From Nectonema munidae (taxonomy: Eukaryota; Nematomorpha; Nectonematoida; Nectonematidae), in the NCBI GenBank assembly GCA_030549495.1, contig JAUIRK010001044.1:62001-126000 (forward strand): 64,000 nucleotides of DNA. Direction: 5' to 3'. Below, piece after piece: positions 39,121 through 50,499 of this stretch. Position 1 is the first letter of the stretch. Each line of letters begins with the position of its first letter. The position numbers and the translations under genes were made by a program. The notes beneath the pieces were generated by a model. That model was not told the origin of the DNA, did no database searches, and saw nothing but the letters and a program-made list of their open reading frames with translations.

Positions 39121-39784
39121 TTAAACCAATTTAAGTTTTATAAAAAAAATTCGAGATATGATGATTCGTTTGTAAACTTGGCGTATCTGATATATGGCTA
39201 AACCGGCAAAACGAACAATTCGGAACCCTCGAAGTCCTAATGATGCCGGATATGTGATAGTCAACCTGTACAATAATAATAATACCATCGATTCTTTTTC
39301 TTTTACAAATATATATAAATTTTTAAAAATACCTAGGTCCAAAATAGAAAGAGTTTTTGCCAAAACTATTTTTGGATAAGTCATTTGATGGGAAAAAAGG
39401 TGAATGGAAGTCCAAAGAGTGGTTGTTATTTTCTCCAGCTACAGACATAGTATTCAACTTTTCAGGAGGAGTGAGATTCGAAGTTACAGCAACTGAGAAG
39501 CTGCTGCATGCAGAGTCAGAGGAGGAGGAAAGCTTGTAGGAAGATGATGCAAAGGACGTTGCTTTGATTCTAAGTTCGTCTCGAAACTTCTTCTCCAGGT
39601 CCGTAAAGGAAATAGCCTTCGAGTAGTCTTCGCCTTCGTCCAGTTGACAACTTTCATCAGCAAACGCAGGAAAGTGCGACTTTATGTTCAACTTGGGCAA
39701 AGGAATGTAAAGAGGCGAGTCACAGAGTAGATTGCTTCTACTGGAACAGGGTAAGATCTCGCGAGAAGATGAATCAAAGCTCAT
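39121..39784 (-). CDS. Uncharacterised Ser-rich protein, two exons
   Basis: Exon 1 spans 39784-39333 and ends in CCTAG with intron start GTATTT. Exon 2 spans 39265-39121 after a classic acceptor (TTATTATTGTACAG). The 67-bp intron joins in frame (phase 2) to give 198 residues. The first part is rich in Ser and acidic residues, with a short charged helix (SFTDLEKKFRDELRIK, about 60-75) and several S-P or S-S-S sites. The last part, from exon 2, is basic and hydrophobic (GLRGFRIVRFAGLAIYQIRQ), possibly an amphipathic or membrane-binding helix. I do not recognise the family. Exon 1 is richer in G and C than the surroundings, and the reading frame continues exactly across the intron, which supports a real gene. 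No poly(A) signal is obvious just downstream, so a further exon is possible. Confidence 0.6.
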
Positions 39785-40007
39785 TATTTCATTTTCTAAT
39801 CAATCATATTTTCTTCTTTACTTTTTTTCCAGAATCAAGGAAAAATACACGTTCATAAGTGTTAAAAGGACATTCTAAAAACAACATAAATACATAAAAT
39901 AAATCTAAAAAAGATGAAAACTTCAAAATGCAGGATAAACAGCGTGCTTTTATTAATTTACTATATTTTATATGGGAAATAGAGGAAATGGCATAAATAA
40001 GATGGAT

Positions 40008-40458
40008 CATAGTTGCCAACCTCAGAGAAGACCAAAACGGTAGACTTTTTTTCAAAAACGACCCATGGACCCTAAAATTGTTTTATGTTTTTTTTGCAAG
40101 TACGACAAAATGCATAGGAAGAATCTAATTTGTATTTAGTAATAATAAATTCAAATTTTTGAATGCATTCTTCTTTAAAACAGTTGTCGTAGCGACTTTT
40201 TGTTTTATGTTTATTATCACTCTTCAAGAAGTAAAAATTGGTTTACATCATAGTCTAAATATTTATGTAGAAACATAAATCGATGAAAAAAGTAAAAAAA
40301 CAAACAAAACAAATATTAAGCACATGATGCATATGATCAACGTGTGCCAATAAAAATTTTAGCATTCAAAAGCTGTAAAAATTTTCAAAAAGCGGTATAA
40401 CCCATCTCAAAATCGGTAGACTAAAAAAAGTGGAAAAGCGGTAGAGTTGGCAACTATG
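40008..40458. mobile_element. Inverted-repeat DNA element, 451 bp
   Basis: It starts with CATAGTTGCCAACCTC and ends with the reverse of CATAGTTGCCAACTCT. A second inner pair, CGGTAGACTTTTTTT and the reverse of it, lies inside both ends. No clear target duplication. It is non-coding and sits upstream of the gene at 39121-39784. Confidence 0.65.
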
Positions 40459-40854
40459 GGATATGTGCTGAGTTTAACGAAAGAGTCTACCACAATAATT
40501 TCGAACATATGCAAATGATAAGTTATCTGTTGAGGAAGCGTTAATTGCGAAGCTCGTGGTGACTATGAGGAAGAAAGGTTGATGCAGGATTCCAAGTGAA
40601 GCACAACGAAATTTTTCATGCTTCTAGCATTTTTCATTTAGAGATATAAAATATATATACATATTACATATCTATATTTAAGAGAGGAAAAATTAACAAG
40701 AAGACTCGATATTATCTTAAGATATACCTTATTTCCTTGTTTCTAATTAAAACATATTTAAGCATATATTCTAAAATGAAGTTCAATTTGTTGAAAATGT
40801 CATAAAAATTGCGAACAGGTGGTTGGTTGTTGTTTTGATAATGATAAGATTGAG

Positions 40855-40931
40855 AAGTTCTTCAACTAAGGTATTTTTGGAATTAAAATCTTATGATCTA
40901 TATTTCCAAAAATACATTAGTTGAAGAACTT
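40855..40931 (+). ncRNA. Long near-perfect hairpin, possible small-RNA precursor
   Basis: Arms at 40855-40882 and 40904-40931 pair over 28 bases with one mismatch around a 21-base loop; the arm starts AAGTTCTTCAACTAA. Size and shape suit a microRNA-like precursor, but the near-perfect pairing also fits a tiny foldback MITE. No expression evidence is available. Confidence 0.35.
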
Positions 40932-42045
40932 ATGGCTTTAATTAGTCTTGAGTGTGCTCAACTACTGAATTTTTAATAACGTTACTGTAATTTTTTTCAA
41001 TAAATTCTTCTTCTTCTTATGAACAAATAATGATAACAAAAATTGTAAATACTCAAATATGGTAAATAGGAGAGAAAGTAAAGAAGGGTGTTTTGGCATT
41101 GCATGCAAATAATTCAGTGAAAAGGTACTCATGCATTTCGTCAAATGTACTCGGATTGGATATCTGATGATGATGATGATGATGATAAATTTAATCGAAC
41201 AAAGGAAAAAGGGTGAGAGGCTCAAAAAATAAACTCAAAGATAAGACGATTAAGATTTCATTGATGTGAGGAGGAGATAAATAAGCACCGCAAATTGTTA
41301 TTTCACGTTTCGAAGGCTTCTCATGAAAAAAAAATAAAGGAGGGCCTTGCTTCAAGGTTTGAATATACAAATGTAAAAATGATTATTTTTTCATTCAGAT
41401 TACTGTTTTTTCATCCAGAGTAAATAAACTTTTGAAAGAAAAAAATAGGATAGGTAAAGAAAAAAACGTATGTATGGAAAGTCTATGATAGAATAGCCAT
41501 GCTGGAAAAAGAGTCCATTTTTTGAGCTGAAAATAAAGTTTTAATTTGACAGCTTTATAAAATTGTTTAAGTCAATAAAAGTGAATTTTTTAAATATGTC
41601 ACACAAGCATATTTTCTGCATCTTTAATAGGAATATTAAAAGTTTTTTAAACAAATGAGTTCAAAAAAGAAATAAAGACGTTTTGTGAAATTTTTATTAT
41701 GATCAAATAACATTTTTTGAAATTCCTGAAAATCAGTTCTGTAAAAAAATTTCAAAAAATCGTTGCATATTAGGTATATAGTAAAAATATACTTTTTTTG
41801 TATATTTTGGCTTATAATACTTTCTTCAATCATCTTGAGTATGAAATATTTATTTAAAAAAAACAAAACGTATTATAAAATCTTTTGAAAATTTGTATGA
41901 GAGAAGGAACCAAGTTGAAAACTAATTGAAAAAAAAACATGTGATCAAAAGAAATAATTTAAAAAAAATATGTATCTTGACTAAATGGAAGATCTACCAT
42001 GTTCTAATGAACTTGGAAGTGGTTTAATGCTACATTAGGTGCTTC
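40932..42045. other. Intergenic, AT-rich
   Basis: No gene recognised apart from the GAT microsatellite. The truncated repeat element begins at about 42046. Confidence 0.4.
41166..41187. repeat. (GAT)n microsatellite
   Basis: About seven uninterrupted GAT units. Confidence 0.9.
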
Positions 42046-43688
42046 AAAAAAGATTTTGACTGTGAAAAAGAAGTTCCTCTAAAAATGAAAAATAATTAAA
42101 TCTATAGCTTATCATCTAGGATTACAATTATCATTTAACTAAGATGGGTAGGAAATCTGAAAATTTAGAATAGGTCAGATTTATCAAAAAAGGCACAGTG
42201 GCCAATATGTGAGAATTTAGTCAGTATCAAGATATTTTTAATTAAATTTGTCCATCTTTTTCCTTTTGCGTCAAAGAGAGAATTTTTTAGATGAAGAACG
42301 TGGACAACTTTTTGTAATTGAACAATGAACATCACAAATGATTCATCAGAAAAAAACCTTTGAACTGAGATTGGTTGACAAATATTTAGGCTGATAATAA
42401 AATACACGATATTGATAAAAAAAGTCTAAGATCATCAAGAAGATTCTTTAATCAGAATGCTTTGAGAGAGGAAAAAAGTAATTTTATCCTTATAAAAAAA
42501 TTTTCAAACACACATTGAAGAATATTAATTTCTAATGAAAAAAGAGCTACCAAGAAAGGAACATCATAGAATGAATAGCAAAATTACATACTGTAATTTA
42601 TAATATGACGTAGAGACTATGAGCCGATAACGAATCTGTAGCCAAAAAGATGGAGGTTCTATTCTGATAAGTTACTGATAAATGAAACATTTTGAGTGAA
42701 TTAAAAACATAAAGTTGGTTTAGTAAATAAATTAAGAAAAAAATTACCAGAGAAATACTGCAAGTAGAAGTTATTTTTATGTTTATATCTTTGAAACTGA
42801 TTTACAGGTTTTAATCGATTTTTTTGACAGGTTTTATTGATTTCATAAAAAATGAACATCACCATTAAATTCTAAAAAATTATAATTTTTACATAGGCTG
42901 ACATATTTAAATTATTTTTTGACAGGTTTGACTTATTTTTATAAAAAAAGGAATATCACCAGTAAACACAGCCTACTTGAAAATGGGTATATGTGTGTAA
43001 AAAACTTTATATAATTATTCGGATAAAATGTTTCTTTTTGAGATAAATCAATTTGTTGACAGTTTTGATTGATTTTCATAAAAAAAATGAATATCACCAC
43101 TGAATTCAGCATGCTTGAAAATGGGTACATATGTGTAAAAAACATTATATAATTATTTAGATAAAAAGAATCTTTTTGAGATGGGCTGTCACATTTAGAT
43201 CAATTTTTTGACAGGTTTGAATGATTTTCATAAAAAATGAATATCACCACTGAATTCAGCATGCTTGAAAATGGGTATATATGTGTAAAAAACTTTATAT
43301 AATTTTCTAGATAAAAAGTCGCTTTTTGTGATGAGCTGTCACATTTAGATCATTTTTTGACAGGTTTGATTGATTTTCATTAAAAATAAATATCACCACT
43401 GAATTCAGCATATTTGAAAATGGGTATATATGTGTAAAAAACTCTATATAATTATTTATATAAAAAGTTCCTTTGAGATGAGCTGTCAAATATAAATCAA
43501 TTTTTTGACAGGTTTGATTGATTTTGAAAAATAATGGACAACACCACTGAATTCAGCATAGTTGAGATATATATGTAACATTAAAAATATTTATAAAAAC
43601 TTATTAATATCTGAGAAAAATAGGGAGAGGGGGCACTTTACGCCCCCAGCACTTGAGCGGACAAATTTAGCCCGGCACTAATAGGGTT
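42046..43688 (+). repeat. Satellite-bearing repeat element, 5'-truncated copy
   Basis: From GATTTTGACTGTGAAAAAG onward it matches the copy at 60168-63569 in order, about 0.7 kb of unique sequence and then tandem units. It keeps a segment of about 170 bp (42360-42535) missing from the other copy, where a short direct repeat marks a deletion. It ends in GCACTAATAGGGTT at 43688, the inverse of the other copy's start. A G/C-rich hairpin-like stretch (GGGGGCACTTTACGCCCCC) lies just inside that end. Confidence 0.75.
42790..43600 (+). repeat. Tandem array, unit about 149 bp (satellite T1)
   Basis: TGAAAATGGGTA recurs near 42978, 43116, 43266 and 43415, a spacing of 138-150 bp. Each unit also has TTTTTGACAGGTTTGA, ATATCACCACTGAATTCAGC and GATGAGCTGTCA. 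About five and a half units. Confidence 0.9.
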
Positions 43689-43924
43689 GAAGCAAATGCC
43701 TCAACTCTGGTTTGTTTTCAGATTTGAAAAACTCTTGCTGCACTCGAAAGGGAGGTGAAGTGGCTATACAAAGGAAAATACCTTGCGCGAGTCAAATTTA
43801 GACAAACTGGTTTAGACAAAGCAGATACCATCCATCCCATTGAGATTTGGATTGTTCAGACAATTTTTGAACAATTGTGTCAATTTTTTAGTATAGTAGT
43901 TTATATGTTGATTTATTAATCCTA

Positions 43925-44340
43925 AAGATTTTCTCATCTTCTGTCACAGTGATTCTATTTCTCTTTCTGTCTCCTCTGTTTTTCTCTTGCGCTTTCTCTG
44001 CTAAAACTCAATCATTCACTTAAGCTCTCTTCTTTCATCCAAGCCCTCTTCTCTTGTTAAGCTCTCCTATCTCATTCAGCTCTCTTCTCTCTAGTGACGT
44101 AGCTAGGCGGGGCATGAGAGGCCGTGCCCACACTCCTTTGTATCGCATGGTGCTCCCATGCATCTTATGCAATATAAGTTTTTGAAAATTTCTCCAATGA
44201 AAGGATCAAGAAAGTATAAATAATGTTGCGCAAGTTTTTTGTTTTAAATTGTGCCCCTTCTATCAACTTTTTTTGGCTACACCACTGCTTCTGTCTAATT
44301 TGCATTTAGAGTTAAATTAAAATAGTTATCAATCGTTACA
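43925..44340 (+). repeat. Block X of the inverted duplication
   Basis: CT-rich DNA (CTCATCTTCTGTCACAG onward) followed by a hAT MITE at 44092-44287. Its inverted copy is at 46811-47575, there interrupted by a retroposon. Confidence 0.85.
44092..44287. mobile_element. hAT-type MITE in block X
   Basis: The ends are TAGTGACGTAGCTAGG and, reversed from the right, CAGTGGTGTAGCCAAA. The flanking octamers are CTTCTCTC (44084-44091) and CTTCTGTC (44288-44295), seven of eight identical. Confidence 0.85.
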
Positions 44341-44576
44341 ACAGGGGCGCACATCCTCAAAATTATTGGGGGGGCGAAATTTTTTTCTTGCAATTTTCAA
44401 AATTTTGTGGTCTGGAAATACCACGGGGGACCAAATAACCTTTAAAATATAGTGTATTCAGCGCATACCCTAAAGTCATAAATTTATAAGACTACATTAT
44501 ATTTTTTTACAAAATTAGTGAATTTAGATACTATACTTCCAGCGAAAATATTTTAATTAAATTTGCATATCGAATA

Positions 44577-45188
44577 TAGTGCGCAGAAAAAATGCCCCGA
44601 AAAAAATGCCCCCAATTAAAAAGTAGGAAAAAATGCCCCCAATTAAAAAGTAAGAAAAAATGCCCCAATTAAAAAGTAGAAAAAAATGCCCCAGTAAAAA
44701 TGCCCCAATTTAAATTAGGAAAAAATGGCCCAACAGAAAAAATTTCAAAAAATTATTAATTAAAATTTTTAAAAAAGATATGTCAAATAAAGATTTTTTG
44801 TAAAAAAAAAGTTAACTTTTCATTTAAAACATTTAAAATTTAATTAAAGTAAACTAAAAAACTCAGCATACGACAATTTTTTAAATACAAAATTTTTTTT
44901 TTTATAAAACAGCAAATATTTTTGGACTTTGTATGTATCAGAACACTTTCTAAATATAATTTGTATTTTAACTGATTTTAAGAACACATTCCCACAAATA
45001 TGCACCTTTGCTATTGTTTTCAAGAACTTTATAAAGAAAAAACCCTATAGATTAAGAAATTTTAGGAATTTAGCCTTTCAAAACGGTACCAAATAAAAAT
45101 ATTTATATAATTATATAAAATCCTGAAAATCAAAAATTAGGGGGCATTTTTTCCTACTTTTTAATTGGGGGCATTTTTACCTACAACC
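44577..45188. mobile_element. hAT-like MITE with subterminal tandem repeats
   Basis: Both ends carry AAAATGCCCC motifs; the left end has about four copies of a 27-30 base unit (AATGCCCCCAATTAAAAAG). The flanking octamers are ATCGAATA (44569-44576) and ATCGAACA (45189-45196). The paralogous copy in the other arm has a perfect octamer. Confidence 0.75.
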
Positions 45189-45679
45189 ATCGAACATACA
45201 CTAGTTTAAAAAAATCCAAAAATGTTAGGGGGTGGAATAGGGTTTTTCATTTGAAAAATGAAGTAGTCTACCAGGCACATTACAGGAATTGATGAAAGGA
45301 TATTTGATTCATAGAGAAAACAAATAACTGAAGGTTGAGTTTTATATCAGTGAATGTAGTATAAAGGCAAAGAGTCTACTAGACAACCTGTGATGTTTAT
45401 ATGAAAAAATGTGATTGATTCAGGGGCAAGGGTATAAAACGAAGTTATAATTGTGCAAACAAAAAATTAAGATCGCATTATTTCATTATACAAGCTACAA
45501 AAAGTAAAATAACTGTTAACATTTTGCAATGATAATTTGCCTTTTATATTAACTTTTAAGGAAAAAAAGTCTATCAGAAAAAGTTATAGAGCTTCAACAA
45601 AAACTAAAAAATTTTAGAGCATAACTTAAGTTTTTTGAAAACTAAGTTGACGTATCCCCTACAGCATACTCTATCTATG

Positions 45680-45835
45680 GGTGGCATGGCAGGTTGGTTG
45701 AGATGATGGACATAGCACGGAAGCCTCTGGATTCGATTCCTCATCGATACAAATTTGTTCATAGTTTGACATAAGCGGTACATCAGTGCCTGGTCAATGA
45801 AAATACATCCACTGCACAACTCAAAATTGAAAAAT
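45680..45835 (+). repeat. tRNA-derived SINE in block Y
   Basis: A tRNA-like head with an A-box-like TGGCAGGTTGG (about 45686) and a B-box-like GGATTCGATTCC (45729-45740). The copy in the opposite arm carries the tail GGTGTATTTTCATTGACC, related to the tail of the other SINEs in the window. Confidence 0.7.
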
Positions 45836-46048
45836 TTGCTACATAATTAACATAAGAGAGAAAGGAAACAAAATAAACTAATAAAGCAATTTTCACTATT
45901 TTAAAATGGAACCGTCTGTTCTCAGAATAATTTCAAAATAATAGGAGGCATAAAGAATGAGAGTTTATTTGATATTTTCAAGTTTTTATAAGCAGCAAAA
46001 GCCAACGTTAAAGTAGCTAGCCCTTATAATTAAAAAATTATTTAAATA

Positions 46049-46331
46049 ACGGTCGACAGACATTTCGCCCCCTGACAAATTGTCTCATAGGCTATTAGTA
46101 TCATCCATCTTTGCTTATTATATGTGTAAAATTATTAAAAAAAATTATATTCTTGTTTATTTTATCTCTATTAAATTATTTTAAATCAATCAATTTATCT
46201 CTTAATTTTTTACCATGAGACAAAATGTCTTATGAAAATAACGGGGCGAATTGTCCATGAAACAAAATGTCTTATGAAAATAATGAGGCGAACTGTCTTA
46301 TGAAAATAATGGGGCGAAATGTCCGAGGATC
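46049..46331. mobile_element. MITE with CGCCCC-containing ends, left arm
   Basis: The ends read CAGACATTTCGCCCC and, reversed from the right, CGGACATTTCGCCCC. Flanks resemble a degraded TAAA(C)TAA duplication. It contains GGGGCGAA-type tandem motifs. The paralogous copy in the other arm is 48122-48479. Confidence 0.7.
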
Positions 46332-46855
46332 AAACTAACATAAATCAAAGTATACGAGAAAAGAAAATCATTGCGTTTTTTTGAATATTTCTGTCTACAA
46401 ATAAAATTCTGACAGCTGTCATAAATAGATCAAGTACATTTTTAACAACTGAAACATTTTGTTTCGATATTATATTTTTATTATAATAATCAACAAATTT
46501 TCTTAAAAAAAGTGATTTGATTATGTACAGTGTTACTTCGAATCGTGAATATCGAATTAGTCGAATCGAACATTATAAAAATATCTCTGCTCAAATATTA
46601 AGCAAATCGAGTATTCTTGCTTTTAAACTGAATAGATAGTCAAAATATTCATTCCAAAATAAGTATTGAAAAAAATTTCTTGACTTGAAAAAATTAAAGT
46701 TTTCAAATGTTACAAAATGTAGCAAACGTAGTGATAAAGATTAAGTGACTTTTGTTGAAAAAGTTCTTAGCGCGAGTCTAACAATATTCATTGATATAAA
46801 ATTGTAACGATTGAAAACTATTTTAATTAAACTCTAAATGCAAATTAGACAGAAG

Positions 46856-47052
46856 CAGTAGTGTAGTCAAAAAAAAGTTGATAGAAGGGCACAATTTTAA
46901 AACAAAAAACTTGCGCAACATTATTTATACATTCTTGACCCTTTCATTGGAGAAATTTTCAAAAACTGATATCGCATAAGATGCATGGGGCACCATGCGG
47001 TACATAGGAGTGTGGACACGGCCCCGCATGCCCCAACCTAGCTACGTCACTG
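46856..47052. mobile_element. hAT-type MITE in block X' (paralogue of 44092-44287)
   Basis: Same element in reverse orientation, with the same octamer flanks on the opposite strand, so it was duplicated along with its surroundings. Confidence 0.85.
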
Positions 47053-47123
47053 GAGAGAAGAAAGCTGAATGAGATAGGAGAGCTTAACAAGAGAAGAGGG
47101 CTTGAATGAAATAAGAGAGCTTA

Positions 47124-47464
47124 ATTAATTAATTAATTAAGTTGTTTTGGGACGTTCGCACCCATCCTTTCGGATATCGTGGCCCGCCCGGAATGCTGAG
47201 TCCAAGTCTAACTGGACTTTCCATCCCACTAAACACCAATCGGCCCTTGTTACAAAAGAATAGCTCTATTATATATAGTATTTTACAAGAATTTATGTGA
47301 CAATATATAAATACAACTGAGAGAACGATACAATCCTAACGCGAACGCTCCCAATTTGGGAAACAAACTTATTGTCTAGTGATAGCTTGATTACTAACCA
47401 CGTAGAATCGCGTCGCTAGAGCACTACCTAACCGTAAAAACCTTTGAATTCTTCAGAGGAGATA
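47124..47464 (-). mobile_element. Retroposon insertion with (TTAA)n tail
   Basis: Block X reads straight through where X' is broken. The insert is flanked by near-identical AAGAGAGCTTA (47113-47123) and AAGAGAGCTTGA (47465-47476). A TTAA microsatellite at 47121-47140 sits where a 3' tail would be if the element runs on the minus strand. It looks like a SINE or a short LINE 3' end. No coding seen. Confidence 0.6.
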
Positions 47465-47582
47465 AAGAGAGCTTGAGTGAATGATTGAGTTTTAACAGAG
47501 AAGGCGGAAGAGAAAAACAGAGGAGAGAGAAAGAGAAATAGAATCATTGTGACAGAAGATGAGAAAATCTAGTGGATCATCA

Positions 47583-47658
47583 ATCAGTGTGAAAACACAT
47601 TTGGGGGGGGGGCGGTCGGCCCCCCCCCCCTCGCCCCCCGGATGTGCGCCCCCGGGTT
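47583..47658. repeat. Poly-G/poly-C terminus between X' and Y'
   Basis: Long G and C runs around GGTCGG, then CCCCCCGGATGTGCGCCCC. The same G/C-rich motif ends blocks at 49796 and 56425 and, inverted, starts block Y at 44345. Confidence 0.8.
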
Positions 47659-48121
47659 ACAATTTTATATCAATGAATATTGTTAGACTCGCGCTAAGAA
47701 TTTTTTTCAACAAAGGTCACTTAATCATTATCACTACGTTTGCTACATTTTGTAACATTTGAAAACTTTAATTTTTTCAAGTCAAGAAATTTTTTTCAAT
47801 AGTTATTTGGGAATGAATATTTTGATTATCTATTCAGTTTAAAAGCAAGAATACTCTATTTGCTTAATATTTGAGCAGAGATATTTTTTATAATGTTCAA
47901 TTGTTAAATTTTATAAGTAACACTGTACATAATCAAATCACTTTTTTTAAGAAAATTTGTTGATTATTATAATAAAAATATAATATCGAAACAAAATGTT
48001 TAAGTTATTTAAAATGTGCTTGATCTATTTATGACAGCTGTCAGGATTTTATTTGTAGACAAATATTTAAAAAAAACGCAATGATTTTCTTTTCTCATAT
48101 ACTTTGATTTATGTTAGTTTG

Positions 48122-48479
48122 GTCCTCGGACATTTCGCCCCATTATTTTCATAAGACAGTTCGTCCCATGGACAAATTCGCCCCATTATTTTCATAAGAC
48201 AGTTCGTCCCATTGACAATTTGCCCCATTATTTTCATAAGACAGTTCGTCCCATGGACAATTCGCCCCGTTATTTTCACAAGACATTTTGTCTCATGGAC
48301 AATTTAAAAAAATTTAGAGATAAAATGATTAATTTGAAATAATTTAATAGAGATAAAATAAACAAGAATATAAAAATTTTTAATAATTTTACACATAATA
48401 AGCATGGATGAAACAAATAACCTATAAGAGAATTGGCCCAGGGGGCAAATTGTCTATGGGGCGAAATGTCTTTCGAACA
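48122..48479. mobile_element. MITE with tandem 46-bp units, right arm
   Basis: The ends are GTCCTCGGACATTTCGCCCC and, reversed from the right, GTTCGAAAGACATTTCGCCCC in part. The flanks are TTAGTTTG (48114-48121) and TTAGTTTA (48480-48487). Inside, about four units of roughly 46 bp each contain ATTATTTTCATAAGACAG. This copy has more units than the left-arm copy. Confidence 0.78.
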
Positions 48480-48724
48480 TTAGTTTAAATAATTTTTTAA
48501 TTATAAGGGCTAGCTACTTAAACGTTTGCTTTTGCTGCCTATAAAAACTTGAAAATATCAAATAAACTCTAATTCTTTATGCCTCCTATTATTTTTTAAT
48601 TATTTTAAGAACAGACGGTTCCATTTTAAAATAGTGAAAATTGCTTTATTAGTTTATTTTGTTTCCTTTCTCTCTTATGTTAATTATGTAAAAATTTTTC
48701 AATTTTGAGTAAAAGGTAAGGTGC

Positions 48725-48862
48725 AGCAGGTGTATTTTCATTGACCAGGCACTGATGTACCTCTTATGTCAAACTATGAACAAATTCGTATCGATGAGGA
48801 ATCGAATCCAGAGGCTTCCGTGCTGAGTCCATCATCTCAACCAACCTGTCATACCACCCATA
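48725..48862 (-). repeat. tRNA-derived SINE, right-arm copy
   Basis: Inverse of the SINE at 45680-45835, with GGAATCGAATCC near 48799-48810 as the reversed B box. Confidence 0.7.
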
Positions 48863-48972
48863 GTGTATGCTGTAGGGGATATGTCAAATTAGTTTTCAAA
48901 AAACTTAAGTTATGTTATAACATTTTTTAGTTTTTTTGATTTTAGATTTTTTTAAACTAGTGTATATTCGAT

Positions 48973-49546
48973 GGTTGTATGCAAAGATGCCCCGGAAAAA
49001 ATGCCCCAATTAAAAAGTAGGAAAAAATACCCCCTAATTTTTTCATTTTCATGATTTTTTTTAATTATATAAATATTTTATTTGGTACCACGAAAGGCTA
49101 AATTTTTAAAATTTCTTAATCTATAGGGTTTTTTTCTTTATAAAGTTCTTAAAAACAATAGCAAAGGTGCAGATTTGTGGGAATGTGTTCTTAAAATCAG
49201 TTAAAACACAAATTATATTTAGAAAGTCTTCTGATACACACAAAGTCCAAAAATATTTGCTGTCTTATAAATTTTTTTTTGTATTTAAATTTTCCTATGC
49301 TGAGTTTTTTAGTTTACTTTAATTAAATTTTAAATGTTTTAGATTAAAAGTTAACTTTTTGTTTTTTTTACAAAAAATCTTTATTTGACATATCTTTTTT
49401 AAAAAAAAATTTTTTTTAATTAATAATTTTTTGAAATTTTTTGTGTTGGGGCATTTTTTCCTAATTTTAAATTGGGGCATTTTTTTCGGTTGCATTTTTA
49501 CAGGGGGTTACTACTTTTTAATTGGGGGCATTTTTTCTGCGTACCA
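48973..49546. mobile_element. hAT-like MITE with perfect octamer duplication, right arm
   Basis: TATTCGAT is identical at 48965-48972 and 49547-49554. The ends carry GATGCCCC/GGGGCATTTTTTC motifs. It is the counterpart of 44577-45188. Confidence 0.85.
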
Positions 49547-50499
49547 TATTCGATATGCAAATTTAATTAAAATATTTTCCTTGGAAGTATAGTATTTAAA
49601 TTCACCAAATTTGTAAAAAAATATATAAAGTAGTCTTATAAATTTAGGACTTTAGGTATGCGCTGAATACTCTATTTTAAACGATTGCTTGAATATTTGG
49701 TCTCCCGTGGTATTTCCAGACCACTAATTTTGAAAATTGCAAGAAAAAAATTTCACCCCCCCCCCCAATAATTTTGAGGATGTGCGCCCCTGGTTCGAAG
49801 GTTAAATATGTCTTTGTCTTCTAAAGACCATATGGAAAGGGTTGTATTAGAGGACTCGATGGTAATAGTCATACCTCATTTATCCGACAGCAGATTATTT
49901 TAAAACCCCACTATCCGATTACTAGGAGCTAAAAGATATTTCTCAGCCTTTCATCTCCATAATTGCCAGCAAGCCTGGTTCATTTCAAATAAATTGGCCA
50001 GGTAGATAGATTGATTACTCCGTACTGAAATGCATTGTTAATAAAAAATAAATTTTAAAATTTTTAGCAACGAAATGTTACCAAGCTTGATTATAACACA
50101 GAAAAACAAAGAATCATCTTATAAATCTTCATATTCTACCGACGTAAATTGTTTGAAAATTTATTTAGGATATGGGTCTATGAATTGACAGGTATGTAGT
50201 TGTGAATTTAAATTTGGCCATTTTAAATAGAAATTGAAGGCTTAAAATTTTTGGAAGAAATATTCTAACTTTAAATTTATATAAATTAGCTATTCTCTTC
50301 TCTAAGTTATACGCTAAAAAATACATCAAAATGAAATTATTTTTACTGTTTATTAACAAAAATTTCAAGCAAAATGTAAAAACATTGCCAACTATCCTAA
50401 GAAATCTTGATAAAAAATACTAAAACATTAAATAAAACGAATATCTAAGCAGAGGCTATGTATTTGATTTCTAGAATAAAATACTTGATTGTTTAAATT

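Larger units (their letters stand above)
44345..46810 (+). repeat. Block Y, left arm of the giant inverted repeat
   Basis: Starts at AGGGGCGCACATCC and pairs, in reverse order and strand, with 47640-49796. It contains a hAT-like MITE (44577-45188), about 370 bp absent from the other arm (45215-45595), a SINE (45680-45835) and a second MITE (46049-46331). No host gene is seen. Confidence 0.88.
46811..47575 (-). repeat. Block X', inverted copy of block X
   Basis: Reverse complement of 43925-44340, with the same MITE at 46856-47052 bounded by GACAGAAG and GAGAGAAG. It is split at 47124-47464 by a retroposon absent from X. Confidence 0.85.
47640..49796 (-). repeat. Block Y', right arm of the giant inverted repeat
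   Basis: Reverse-order counterpart of 44345-46810, ending in GAGGATGTGCGCCCCT. It carries the same two MITEs (48122-48479 and 48973-49546) and the same SINE (about 48725-48862). Confidence 0.88.

Noticed and set aside
45604-45819. 71-codon minus-strand frame
   Set aside because: It overlaps the SINE antisense and recurs in the inverted arm, so it is repeat DNA.
47124-47464. Solo LTR
   Set aside because: A TATATAAATA motif suggested this, but the flanking duplication is 11-12 bp and the inner edge is a TTAA microsatellite, which fits a SINE or LINE-like retroposon better.
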